Positions 8,323 through 15,166 of a stretch of 51,037 nt of DNA are shown here, piece after piece. The position numbers and the translations under genes were made by a program. The first letter of the stretch is position 1. Each line of letters starts with the position of its first letter. The stretch is from positions 1 through 51,037 of the IMG/VR virus record IMGVR_UViG_3300034064_001158. One strand, written 5' to 3'. The notes under the pieces are model-generated. The model ran no database searches, was not told the DNA's origin, and saw only the letters and a program-made list of their open reading frames with translations. The stretch comes from a virus.

Positions 8323-9483
8323 ATGAATACTATATCTCTCGAACAACTTATTGCCTCAGGAAATCAAGCAAGAGCGGATAATAATCCTGATCTAGCATTG
8401 ACATATTACATGCAAGCCATGTGTATAGATCGTAACAACCCAGCAGCGTTCAACAATTGGGGAAATGTGCTTAGAGAAGCCGGTGAACCAGAAGCTGCTA
8501 TTCCATTTCTACAACGTGCTATTCAGTTGGATCCCAGTAATGCAACCGCTCAATTTAATTTAGCAGTTGCTTATCTTCTTAATGGAGATTATGAAAAAGG
8601 TTGGACTCAATATGAAACTCGTTGGAATTATGAGCACCTGAACGGTGTTCTGCCAAAGTTTTCTCAGCCTAGATGGAAGGGCGAGGATCTCAACGGTAAA
8701 ACCATCTTCGTACTCAGTGAGCAAGGTCACGGTGATACCATTCAGTTTGTAAGATTTACTCGCGATCTGGCTAAAATGGGAGCCAAGGTTATCCTTCACG
8801 CTGAACCAAACATTGTGTCGCTTCTCAAGGATGATCCTACGTTCGATCGCTTTGTGCTACCTACCGACGCTATTCCAGAACACTTCGATTACTGGACGCC
8901 GGTGATGAGTCTCCCTGGCATCATGGGTATTACGCTGGATAATTTACCAAGTCTACTGAAGTACCTTACTCCAGATCCAGTAAAATGTCGTGAATGGTTA
9001 ACTCGTCTTGGTCCTAAGAATAAACTAAGGATTGGATTTAACTGGTCAGGACGGCGAGATACTTGGATAAATCTGCACAAGTCGATTCCATTTGAAGTCA
9101 TACTAGAGCTAGTTAGGAGAACCCCTGAATACGAATGGTACAATCTACAAATCGACTGCACTCCAGAAGAAGCACTTGCACTACAAGAAGCAGGAGCAAA
9201 AATTGTCTCCGGTGATATTCATGATTTTGCAGACACTGCAGCCTTGATTGAAGCCATGGATGTTGTGATCGGAGTAGATACCGCATCGACTCATCTAGCA
9301 GGTGCTATTGGCAAACCGGCTTGGCTTTTATTGAACTGGTTTGGAACTGACTGGCGTTGGTTGTTGAATAGGGATGATTCGCCTTGGTACGAGAGTGTTC
9401 GTATTTTCAGACAGCCATCAATGGGTGACTGGCATACTCCTATTGCCAAGGTCGAAAAGTTCTTGACTTGGTTTAAGATTTAG
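8323..9483 (+). CDS. TPR-domain glycosyltransferase
   Basis: 386 residues from ATG 8323. The frame is also open at ATG 8302 and TTG 8290, but these lie before the late promoter and lack an SD. Residues 5 to about 110 hold about three tetratricopeptide repeats (NPAAFNNWGNVLREAGEPEA, then AIQLDPSNATAQFNLAVAYL). Residues 125-380 are a glycosyltransferase-B-type domain with the segment VIGVDTASTHLAGAIGKPAW near residues 312-333, typical of GT9/GT41-like enzymes that bind a nucleotide-sugar donor. The architecture resembles bacterial TPR-glycosyltransferases. Its 3' end overlaps the converging sulfotransferase gene by 11 bases. It probably glycosylates a phage structural protein or a host surface molecule. 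Confidence 0.75.
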   Translation: MNTISLEQLIASGNQARADNNPDLALTYYMQAMCIDRNNPAAFNNWGNVLREAGEPEAAIPFLQRAIQLDPSNATAQFNLAVAYLLNGDYEKGWTQYETRWNYEHLNGVLPKFSQPRWKGEDLNGKTIFVLSEQGHGDTIQFVRFTRDLAKMGAKVILHAEPNIVSLLKDDPTFDRFVLPTDAIPEHFDYWTPVMSLPGIMGITLDNLPSLLKYLTPDPVKCREWLTRLGPKNKLRIGFNWSGRRDTWINLHKSIPFEVILELVRRTPEYEWYNLQIDCTPEEALALQEAGAKIVSGDIHDFADTAALIEAMDVVIGVDTASTHLAGAIGKPAWLLLNWFGTDWRWLLNRDDSPWYESVRIFRQPSMGDWHTPIAKVEKFLTWFKI

Positions 9484-10129
9484 GAAATTCCCAACCCAAC
9501 AAGTCAATTTCGACGTCGCATACTTTAGCAACATGAGCCTTCGCAGTTTCAGTAAACAACCTCGAAGGCTCACTGTTCGCCGGTCTAAAATTCGATAAAT
9601 TCTTTCCCATCAACTCCGGTTGCCATGGTACTCCTAATTTCTTGCATAGTGCTTCCATATCTTCGCCTAAGTGATCGTAACGAACACAATCGTCGATTAT
9701 CAACTCGTCGTCGATGCAATATATTTCTCTATCCGACCCAAACCCTTTCAACGTGAAATTCTCGAAACACTCCTGAAGCTGGGATAGCGTCCAGTCGTCG
9801 GCTAGATGTTTTTTCATTCTGAAGTAGAACCATGACACTGCTCTATCGTATGGATTTCTGATGCTGCAAAATTTGAGATAGTTATTCCACACGTCCGGCT
9901 CAACCTTGTCCTTTACTTCACGTGCCGTCATGTGTTCGTGCCATTCAGTTCTCAGGTGGGATTTGCATCCTCGACTCGCTACTATTCCTTTTGGAGATAT
10001 GAGCGTACATGTTTTTTTCGAGATGCGTCCTCTTATCGCACAATATCGCTGAAAGTAAATCTCAATGGAGGTACTAGCCGTTTTGACTGTTTTAAGTTGG
10101 ATGAATTTATTAGGATGACTTAGTAGCAT
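9473..10129 (-). CDS. Sulfotransferase
   Basis: 218 residues. The PAPS 5'-phosphosulfate-binding motif is at residues 12-22 (LKTVKTASTSI), and the 3'-phosphate motif appears near residues 87-102 (SIRNPYDRAVSWFYF). These mark it as a sulfotransferase of the Sulfotransfer-2 type, moving sulfate from PAPS to a hydroxyl or amino group, often on a glycan. The start ATG 10129 has no strong SD; the late promoter lies about 95 bases upstream beyond two hairpins. It converges with the glycosyltransferase gene. A joint role in making sulfated glycans on virion or host surface is inferred from adjacency alone. Confidence 0.75.
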   Translation of the reverse strand: MLLSHPNKFIQLKTVKTASTSIEIYFQRYCAIRGRISKKTCTLISPKGIVASRGCKSHLRTEWHEHMTAREVKDKVEPDVWNNYLKFCSIRNPYDRAVSWFYFRMKKHLADDWTLSQLQECFENFTLKGFGSDREIYCIDDELIIDDCVRYDHLGEDMEALCKKLGVPWQPELMGKNLSNFRPANSEPSRLFTETAKAHVAKVCDVEIDLLGWEFPKS

Positions 10130-10159
10130 TGAGGTCTCAGGTTAAAAATAGATAAGAAA

Positions 10160-10206
10160 GACGCCCAATCCCTTAGGCGTCCTTCATACCCTCTCTTCCC
10201 TGAGAG
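10160..10206 (-). other. Two hairpins in the sulfotransferase leader
   Basis: GACGCC/GGCGTC (10160-10181) and CTCTC/GAGAG (10191-10206) lie between the late promoter and the sulfotransferase start. On the minus strand the first is followed by TTTCTT, so it could act as a terminator or attenuator. Confidence 0.35.
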
Positions 10207-10224
10207 CCCTCGTTCCTTCACATG

Positions 10225-10232
10225 TATTTATC
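10225..10232 (-). promoter_or_regulatory. Late promoter for the sulfotransferase
   Basis: GATAAATA on the minus strand, about 95 bases before ATG 10129. It is divergent from the sigma70 promoter at 10252. Confidence 0.5.
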
Positions 10233-10251
10233 GTATTTGTGAAATAAAAGG

Positions 10252-10279
10252 TTGACACTTTTTCACCTTTTGCTATACT
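10252..10279 (+). promoter_or_regulatory. Early sigma70-type promoter
   Basis: TTGACA, 16 bases, TATACT. It is followed by the conserved leader GACAAACAACTGGAG (10291-10305). The same promoter plus leader unit recurs in front of minus-strand accessory genes at 43.6-46.2 kb. Confidence 0.85.
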
Positions 10280-10313
10280 ACACCCATAGAGACAAACAAC
10301 TGGAGAAAGAAAA

Positions 10314-10475
10314 ATGTTCAACGTAGAAATTTACAAAGAAGTAGCAGGGTTTGACGGTCTGGTTAACCTGATGACAATGACAAACGTCACTGAAGACAAA
10401 GCGGTCGAGACATCGAAGACCCTAGCGGCAAAGGGATTTACCACTGTGATCGTACCTAGCGCAGAAGCAGCCTGA
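10314..10475 (+). CDS. Small early protein, copy 1 of a duplicated gene
   Basis: 53 residues (MFNVEIYKEVAGFDGLVNLM and on to VIVPSAEAA), ATG 10314 preceded by the TGGAG leader. It is nearly identical to the protein at 10954-11115, with three differences (V31A, S34A, A38E). It is small, mixed alpha/beta in pattern, without cysteine, signal peptide or membrane segment. I do not recognise it. Its strong host-type promoter suggests an early product, such as a small host-takeover protein. Confidence 0.7.
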   Translation: MFNVEIYKEVAGFDGLVNLMTMTNVTEDKAVETSKTLAAKGFTTVIVPSAEAA

Positions 10476-10527
10476 TAGTCGGGTTGCTACACTTCCCTCA
10501 GAAAGACAAACAACTGGAGCGAACGAA

Positions 10528-10716
10528 ATGAAAAATAATAAAAAATGGAGTCCTACTGACCCGATGCACTTCGAGGGTAAAACAGTGAAGCAACTGCAAC
10601 AGGATCTAATTGAGGCCAATGAGTTTGCTAAGAAACATCCTAAGTTCGAGTTTGGTTGGCATAATGAATATAGACAAGAGTTGCGGAAACGTATTGCTAA
10701 TAGCATCGGAAAGTAA
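10528..10716 (+). CDS. Small basic early protein
   Basis: 62 residues, rich in Lys, Gln, Asn and Glu (MKNNKKWSPTDPMHFEGKTV, then QLQQDLIEANEFAKKHP). ATG 10528 follows the shared leader ending in TGGAG (10505-10519). It lies about 50 bases after copy 1 and probably belongs to the same transcript. The middle and end look helical. No known domain is recognised. Confidence 0.65.
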   Translation: MKNNKKWSPTDPMHFEGKTVKQLQQDLIEANEFAKKHPKFEFGWHNEYRQELRKRIANSIGK

Positions 10717-10748
10717 AGAGTAGTAGACACAAACAACTGGAGAGAAAG

Positions 10749-10910
10749 ATGAGAACTTACATAGCATTTTATAACGGTAAGAAAATCAGCGTCACCGCAG
10801 AGACTTCGTATGCAGCACAGCTGGTCGCAGCTAAGATCTTCAAAGCTAAAAAATCTTGGCAAGTTTCTGTGATATTGGCAGATTCTGAGGTTGACACTGC
10901 ATCGCTATAG
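10749..10910 (+). CDS. Small early protein
   Basis: 53 residues (MRTYIAFYNGKKISVTAETS, then YAAQLVAAKIFKAKKSWQVS). ATG 10749 lies just after CAAACAACTGGAG (10730-10742). The pattern strand-turn-strand-helix-strand, with a Lys-rich helix, resembles small DNA- or protein-binding phage proteins, but no family is recognised. Its last codons (EVDTASL) contain the -35 box of the next promoter, so coding and promoter sequence overlap. Confidence 0.65.
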   Translation: MRTYIAFYNGKKISVTAETSYAAQLVAAKIFKAKKSWQVSVILADSEVDTASL

Positions 10911-10919
10911 TGGTATAAT
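10891..10919 (+). promoter_or_regulatory. Early sigma70-type promoter inside a gene end
   Basis: TTGACA, 17 bases, TATAAT: a full consensus match. The -35 lies within the last codons of the gene ending at 10910, and the -10 lies just after its stop. It is followed by GACAAACAACTGGAG. Confidence 0.85.
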
Positions 10920-10953
10920 AGCCCCATAAAGACAAACAACTGGAGAAAGAAAA

Positions 10954-11115
10954 ATGTTCAACGTAGAAATTTACAAAGAAGTAGCAGGGTTTGATGGTCT
11001 GGTTAATCTGATGACCATGACGAATGTCACCGAGGACAAAGCTGCCGAGACCGCGAAGACGCTAGAAGCAAAGGGATTTACCACTGTGATCGTACCTAGC
11101 GCAGAAGCAGCCTGA
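10954..11115 (+). CDS. Small early protein, copy 2 of a duplicated gene
   Basis: 53 residues, 50 identical to the protein at 10314-10475. The similarity extends into the flanks: the same leader before it and almost the same 3' flank after it (TGATAGTCGGG). This marks a recent duplication of a whole promoter-gene unit. Many changes between the copies are silent (for example GAC to GAT at codon 14), so selection on the protein is likely. Function unknown. Confidence 0.7.
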   Translation: MFNVEIYKEVAGFDGLVNLMTMTNVTEDKAAETAKTLEAKGFTTVIVPSAEAA

Positions 11116-11166
11116 TAGTCGGGCTGCTACACTACGCCTCTAGAGACAAACAACTGGAGAATGAAT

Positions 11167-11391
11167 ATGAAAACCTACGATGAGATGGTCAAAATAGCTG
11201 CTTGGTTGGGCAATCAATCTTTGTATGGTGGTTCAGGTGATATCATGTATTCTGCTAGGCATATGGCTTATACCATGAGCATAGCCTACAATGTTACGGA
11301 GGCGAAGTGGTTAGATGCGGTTACCAGTTACATCAACAGCAACCGTGATGCTTTGCACACTATGCCTAAACCTTTTACCTGGAGTGAATGA
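11167..11391 (+). CDS. Small early protein
   Basis: 74 residues from ATG 11167, which sits 7 bases after GGAG of the shared leader; the in-frame ATG at 11161 is too close to that SD. The sequence (MKTYDEMVKIAAWLGNQSLY) is mostly helical, with a glycine-rich loop (GGSGDI) and several methionines. No family is recognised. It ends 3 bases before the stop of the converging gene 11395-11763. Confidence 0.6.
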   Translation: MKTYDEMVKIAAWLGNQSLYGGSGDIMYSARHMAYTMSIAYNVTEAKWLDAVTSYINSNRDALHTMPKPFTWSE

Positions 11392-11394
11392 GCC

Positions 11395-11763
11395 TCATTT
11401 CCGGTATTCAAACTTCAGCTCTCCACTCTCAACTTTCTCAACCATCTTGTCTATCGCTAGTTTGGCATCTTCAACGCTGCCATCATACACGTTGGTCATG
11501 GCAATAGGGTTATCCGAGGCCGTGGCGAACTTAGGGTTGACGTAGTAATCCTTGCCATCCTGCTTGAATACGATCTGATAGCCATTGGGAATATTTACCT
11601 TCTTGGTAGAAGCGTATGCCTTGTCACCGAATGCCATCTTGTGCGTTTTAGTGTTGAACGTGCGATTTAGAATCGGATAGATGATAAATCTTCCGTACTC
11701 TACTGGAAGATTGCTGACCTTCTTGCCTTCAATGATGTCAATTAGTTCGCGCAATGATTTCAT
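11395..11763 (-). CDS. Hypothetical late protein
   Basis: 122 residues, from ATG 11763, with SD GGAG and a late promoter about 20 bases upstream. The N-terminus MKSLRELIDIIEGKK is a helix like those of many small T4-like virion or accessory proteins; the rest looks like an alpha/beta protein with a Lys-rich strand region (GYQIVFKQDGKDYYVNPKFA). There are no cysteines, membrane segments or catalytic motifs. I do not recognise it. It sits alone on the minus strand, convergent with the early cluster. Confidence 0.6.
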   Translation of the reverse strand: MKSLRELIDIIEGKKVSNLPVEYGRFIIYPILNRTFNTKTHKMAFGDKAYASTKKVNIPNGYQIVFKQDGKDYYVNPKFATASDNPIAMTNVYDGSVEDAKLAIDKMVEKVESGELKFEYRK

Positions 11764-11782
11764 AACGTATCTCCTATCACGA

Positions 11783-11790
11783 TATTTATC
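11783..11790 (-). promoter_or_regulatory. Late promoter
   Basis: GATAAATA on the minus strand, about 20 bases before ATG 11763. Confidence 0.6.
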
Positions 11791-11815
11791 ATTATCTGAT
11801 TGACTTTCGGCTGGT

Positions 11816-11889
11816 AGTCGGGTTGCTGGTGGATCAGACGTTTCTTTGACTGAGGAACATTCGTGAGTTCGAATCTCACCAACCCGACT
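11816..11889 (+). other. tRNA-like fold (degenerate tRNA or tRNA mimic)
   Basis: A 10-bp outer stem (AGTCGGGTTG/CAACCCGACT) encloses a perfect T-arm (GTGAG, TTCGAAT, CTCAC), a 5-base variable loop (CATTC) and an anticodon-like arm (TTTCT/AGGAA, loop TTGACTG, nominal anticodon GAC). The D-arm is too short: 15 bases between acceptor and anticodon stems instead of about 20, with at best CTG/CAG pairing. No CCA is encoded. It could be a decayed tRNA, a D-arm-reduced tRNA, or a tRNA-like processing signal. It is not a standard tRNA. Confidence 0.45.
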
Positions 11890-11936
11890 CTTCTATTTAT
11901 CCTTGAAATGTTTTTATGGTAAATTAAAAATAGTGG

Positions 11937-11965
11937 TTGACTCAACTGAACAAGCAGCGTATACT
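11937..11965 (+). promoter_or_regulatory. Sigma70-type promoter with no evident gene
   Basis: TTGACT, 17 bases, TATACT on the plus strand. Only a few codons of open frame follow (an 8-codon frame from ATG 11972) before a strong hairpin at 12014. Confidence 0.6.
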
Positions 11966-11971
11966 GTCCAC

Positions 11972-12036
11972 AATGAAACAGAAAAGGATACTAGGATGAA
12001 GTAGCAGATAAACAAAGAGGGCCGAAGCCCTCTTTG
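11972..12036 (+). ncRNA. Possible small RNA between promoter and hairpin
   Basis: From the expected start of the promoter at 11937-11965 to the end of the GC-rich hairpin at 12014-12035 is about 65 bases, with no credible protein. The hairpin is followed by A-rich then T-rich sequence (TTTTT at 12046-12050). The RNA would be antisense to the 3' untranslated end of the capsid mRNA. It could equally encode an 8-residue leader peptide. Confidence 0.35.
12014..12035 (-). terminator. Terminator of the major capsid gene
   Basis: On the minus strand AAAGAGGGC, TTCG, GCCCTCTTT, then GTTTAT: a 9-bp stem capped by the very stable UUCG tetraloop, about 65 bases after the capsid stop codon. The plus strand has the same stem with a CGAA loop. 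Confidence 0.75.
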
Positions 12037-12098
12037 AACAAAAAGTTTTTATTTCCGTGTTGGAAATGCGTCGAAAAGCTTCGATCTTCGTGGTATGA

Positions 12099-13292
12099 TC
12101 ACGAAAAGCTCAGGTTCTGGACGGCAATTTCTCCAACATAGTCGGCTGCGTTTCCGAAAGAGCTTGCTGTGTTAGTAAGCTCAACGAATCCATACCTCGT
12201 CATGAAGGATACGACCGGTTCGAACGTTGACGGATCCAGTACAACGCCTGAACTCATCAGAGGAATGTAAGGGCAGTAGAACGCAGGAGCGTCGGCTTCT
12301 GAAGTTCCTTTGTAACCAACCAGAACGCTCTGTGTGTCAGGTGCGTAGCTGTTCACGAACACGCGCATTGCGCCATTCAGCGTACCAACGAACTTAGTGT
12401 TGGTCGGTGCTTCGAAGGTACCTTCAGTGGTACGAGCGAATGCTGAAGTAGTAGCAGATTGCAGTACGGTCAAGCTGGCAGGAGAAACAACACACCAGTT
12501 ACCAGCGCCACGACGTGTACGCTGTGCGATCAGGTTAGCAACACGGTTGATCAGAACGGCCAGAGCGGCGTGTTCGTCACCAACGAATGTAGCAGTACCA
12601 GATACGGTAGCCTGGTTGTATGTATATTCAGTAGCAGCCAATGAACTCAGAGACAGGAGAATTTCCTGATCGATTTCAGCCGTGATTTCTTGAGCCAGAG
12701 CGGCCATGATTTCAGCTTCAACGTCAATACCGTGCATGGCTTGAGCATCTTGAGCAGATTCGAAGGTCCAACGAGCTTGCAGCTTGCGGGTTTTGGCTTC
12801 AACAGCCTGCTTCAGGATCTGAACAGAAATTTGCTTACCACCGGTGCCTTCCATCTGGCTTGTGTTGTTGCCAGTGTAGCCATTCGCAACTGTCTGGTTC
12901 TGAGGAACGGTAGAGTATGCGGTAGCAATTGTGAACGGTGACAGGGCTTCCTGGCCAGCTGTTACTGAGGTAGCAGCCAGTGAGTTGTCGGTCAAGCTCT
13001 GAGCGTAACGAACGCGCAGGGTGTGAATCTGGCCAACTGGACCAGTCATAGGCTGAACACCTACCAGTTCGTTAGCAATAACGGTGGGCATAACACGGCG
13101 AATAACTGGCAGAATGACTCTGTTCAGTGTAGCAATGTTGCCAGCAGTTGTTGAACCAGGGCTTGCGTTTTCACGCAGGTACTTTTTGGTGTTTTCCAAG
13201 ATGACGTTCATTGAGTTGCGCTTTGAGCCACGAAGACCTTCGAGCAGTGCATCCTTAGTCTCATCCCAGCGACTTTCTAATAATTGTGACAT
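12099..13292 (-). CDS. 23: Major capsid protein, gp23-like
   Basis: 397 residues. The segment VILPVIRRVMPTVIANELVG, followed by VQPMTGPVGQIHTLRVRYA, is the signature of the T4 gp23 HK97-fold capsid family. It forms the head hexamers after cleavage by the prohead protease. Candidate cleavage sites of the (L/I)XE type sit at residues 31-33 (ILE) and 39-41 (LRE), which would remove a charged N-terminal peptide. It is shorter than T4 gp23 (521 residues), as in many aquatic relatives. Start 13292 has an AGGAG SD; the gene follows scaffold gp22 by 29 bases and ends at a UUCG terminator. Confidence 0.95.
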   Translation of the reverse strand: MSQLLESRWDETKDALLEGLRGSKRNSMNVILENTKKYLRENASPGSTTAGNIATLNRVILPVIRRVMPTVIANELVGVQPMTGPVGQIHTLRVRYAQSLTDNSLAATSVTAGQEALSPFTIATAYSTVPQNQTVANGYTGNNTSQMEGTGGKQISVQILKQAVEAKTRKLQARWTFESAQDAQAMHGIDVEAEIMAALAQEITAEIDQEILLSLSSLAATEYTYNQATVSGTATFVGDEHAALAVLINRVANLIAQRTRRGAGNWCVVSPASLTVLQSATTSAFARTTEGTFEAPTNTKFVGTLNGAMRVFVNSYAPDTQSVLVGYKGTSEADAPAFYCPYIPLMSSGVVLDPSTFEPVVSFMTRYGFVELTNTASSFGNAADYVGEIAVQNLSFS

Positions 13293-13321
13293 TTATGTCT
13301 CCTTTTTCCTTTTTATTTAGA

Positions 13322-14416
13322 TTACAGCCCTGCCAAACGCTTCAGATCAATGACGTTACTTTTTTCAACATCAACATCACTGTCTTTGACACGGGCAGTT
13401 TTATCGCCAGTTGCTACGGAAACAGCTTCTGTGAGAAAGTTAGATTTCACAGAACGATCTTCCAATACAGCTGGTAGATACTTTTCAAAAGCGTTCTTCA
13501 GACGAGATGTCTGTACGCTTTCCAGTAAATTACGCATCAGCTCACGCTTCTCTTTGTTTAGAGGTGCAAGCAGTTCTTCCATTTCTGTTTTACGAGTATT
13601 GGATTCCTTGATAACACGTATTTCACGTTCTTTGGATTCAACAAGAGTTTTTGCTTTCCTGTTGAGTTTGATTGACTCACTTAACTGATGCTCGCGCATT
13701 TCAATAATGTCATGCAATTTGCGAACTTCAGCTTTTTCATTCAAGTGAGTGGCACCAAATTCTGCGGCATAGGCCTCGAATATACGACGACCAAAGTTGT
13801 TCTCACGAGCCACTTTGATGTCTTCTTGTAACTGTGCAAGCTCGGCCTCTAGACGACGACTTACAGCCATGGTTAACTTCGTAGCACTTTCTTTAATAAA
13901 GCGCGAGCGTAATTTTTCCAGCCTTGAACGGGCTTCACGTACCAAACGAACTCTAGTCTCAACTACAGCCTGTTTGTCCTTGGCGAATTCACTGATTTCA
14001 TTTGCCAAAGCGTGAACGATGAACGATTCCATTTTGGCCAATCCTTCATTGTGAATTTTACGATCCTTACGCAGTTCGGTAATTTCCTCGGCAAGTTTGG
14101 TTACCATGAAGTTATTGTACTTCGTGATATCTTCTTTCATCTTGACCTGGAACTTCACGCGATCTTCCGACAACGCTTGTCTATCTTTGATAAACTCGCT
14201 TATTTCGGAAGCCAACCCGTCTGACATCATACGATCTAAGGCTTCGACCATCACTGTTTTATCATGTTCATAACGTTGTGCGAATTCCTCACGGAGTTCA
14301 GCACGAGCAGCTTCTTTCGCCTCAACCAATTTTGCTTCCCAGGCTTCTGATATAGCCTGTTTTGCATCTTCGTTGATTAGATCGCTGTCTAGTAACGGTG
14401 TTAAACTATCAAACAT
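13322..14416 (-). CDS. 22: Prohead core scaffold protein, gp22-like
   Basis: 364 residues, highly charged and almost wholly helical, with long Glu/Lys/Arg coiled-coil stretches (about residues 20-310). It resembles T4 gp22, the main internal scaffold around which gp23 assembles and which the prohead protease degrades. Glutamates following small/hydrophobic residues are abundant, offering many cleavage sites. The order protease, scaffold, capsid on one strand matches T4. Start 14416 has SD GGAG. The 29 bases before the capsid gene hold the capsid SD and an imperfect late element (CTAAATAA). Confidence 0.85.
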   Translation of the reverse strand: MFDSLTPLLDSDLINEDAKQAISEAWEAKLVEAKEAARAELREEFAQRYEHDKTVMVEALDRMMSDGLASEISEFIKDRQALSEDRVKFQVKMKEDITKYNNFMVTKLAEEITELRKDRKIHNEGLAKMESFIVHALANEISEFAKDKQAVVETRVRLVREARSRLEKLRSRFIKESATKLTMAVSRRLEAELAQLQEDIKVARENNFGRRIFEAYAAEFGATHLNEKAEVRKLHDIIEMREHQLSESIKLNRKAKTLVESKEREIRVIKESNTRKTEMEELLAPLNKEKRELMRNLLESVQTSRLKNAFEKYLPAVLEDRSVKSNFLTEAVSVATGDKTARVKDSDVDVEKSNVIDLKRLAGL

Positions 14417-14436
14417 AGTTGTCTCCTTTCGATCTC

Positions 14437-14481
14437 ACTAGCCTAAAAGGCTAGTAATTTTGTTAACTGCTTTCGCAGTTA
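14437..14481 (-). terminator. Two hairpins between protease and scaffold genes
   Basis: ACTAGCC/GGCTAGT (14437-14455) and TAACTGC/GCAGTTA (14464-14481), each 7 bp, lie in the 105-base gap. Neither has a clean U-run on the minus strand. They may adjust the large expression difference between protease and scaffold. The sequence GATAAAATAA just upstream could be a weak late promoter. Confidence 0.4.
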
Positions 14482-14521
14482 TTTTATCAAACTTCATGTT
14501 TGAAAAAACTTCTCTTTCTGT

Positions 14522-15160
14522 TTAGGTTTTTAGGTTCTTGATAAAGCGTATTACTTCGTTGGAAACAACTTTTTGCGCTTTACTGCTGCTTGCTGGATCT
14601 CTAAACATTTCCAGTAATTTTGCTCCTCCTTTGTGATTCAACAGTCCTTCGTAAATCGCGGTAGGATAGGCATTCGGGGCACTTGGCTGTGCAACAACGT
14701 CAACGGTGACGATCTCGAAATCGCTGACTTGTCCATTTGAGTCGTTCACGTTTCCGCTGCCACGACTACTTACGCCAAGCTTTACCCCAGAGTCTAACAT
14801 GGTTTTTACCAATTGTCCCATTGGCGTGGGCAGGATTTTTAATTTTCCATATCCACAATTTCCATCCATCCACATGTTTTCAATCATGTGGCTAACTCTG
14901 TCTAGGTTAATCTTGAGGTCATCTGGATGATCAACTTCACCCAACACTGAATGACCTGACTTTATTTGCTCGTTGATGGTACCAACAGCTTTGGCTATCT
15001 CCGTAACAGGATAAACTCGCTCGTTGGCATTTCGTACACCACCTTCGATGCAAATACCTTTCATGTACAGGCTTTTTCCTGAGCCGTCCCTAGATTCCTC
15101 AAGCACAAGTTCTACCTTGGCTTGAGTGAAACTAAGATGCTCTCTGAGATAACGAGCCAT
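14522..15160 (-). CDS. 21: Prohead core protease, gp21-like
   Basis: 212 residues, the usual size of the T4 gp21 serine protease family. The catalytic histidine is in GEVDHP (His78) and the nucleophile in GVSSRGSG (Ser131 or Ser132). It cleaves core and capsid proteins after (L/I)XE during head maturation and then itself. It follows the acidic core gene, with the ATG 6 bases after that gene's stop; no clear SD is seen, so translation is probably coupled. Its N-terminal segment (VELVLEESRDGSGKSLYMKG) and NANERVYP are typical of the family. Confidence 0.92.
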   Translation of the reverse strand: MARYLREHLSFTQAKVELVLEESRDGSGKSLYMKGICIEGGVRNANERVYPVTEIAKAVGTINEQIKSGHSVLGEVDHPDDLKINLDRVSHMIENMWMDGNCGYGKLKILPTPMGQLVKTMLDSGVKLGVSSRGSGNVNDSNGQVSDFEIVTVDVVAQPSAPNAYPTAIYEGLLNHKGGAKLLEMFRDPASSSKAQKVVSNEVIRFIKNLKT

Positions 15161-15166
15161 AAATTA

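Noticed and set aside
10422-10862. Minus-strand open frame of 146 codons opposite the small early genes
   Set aside because: The plus strand has promoters, repeated leaders and SDs for four small genes; the minus frame has none.
11760-11945. Minus-strand open frame of 61 codons
   Set aside because: It is the complement of the tRNA-like fold and overlaps the start and promoter of the gene at 11395-11763.
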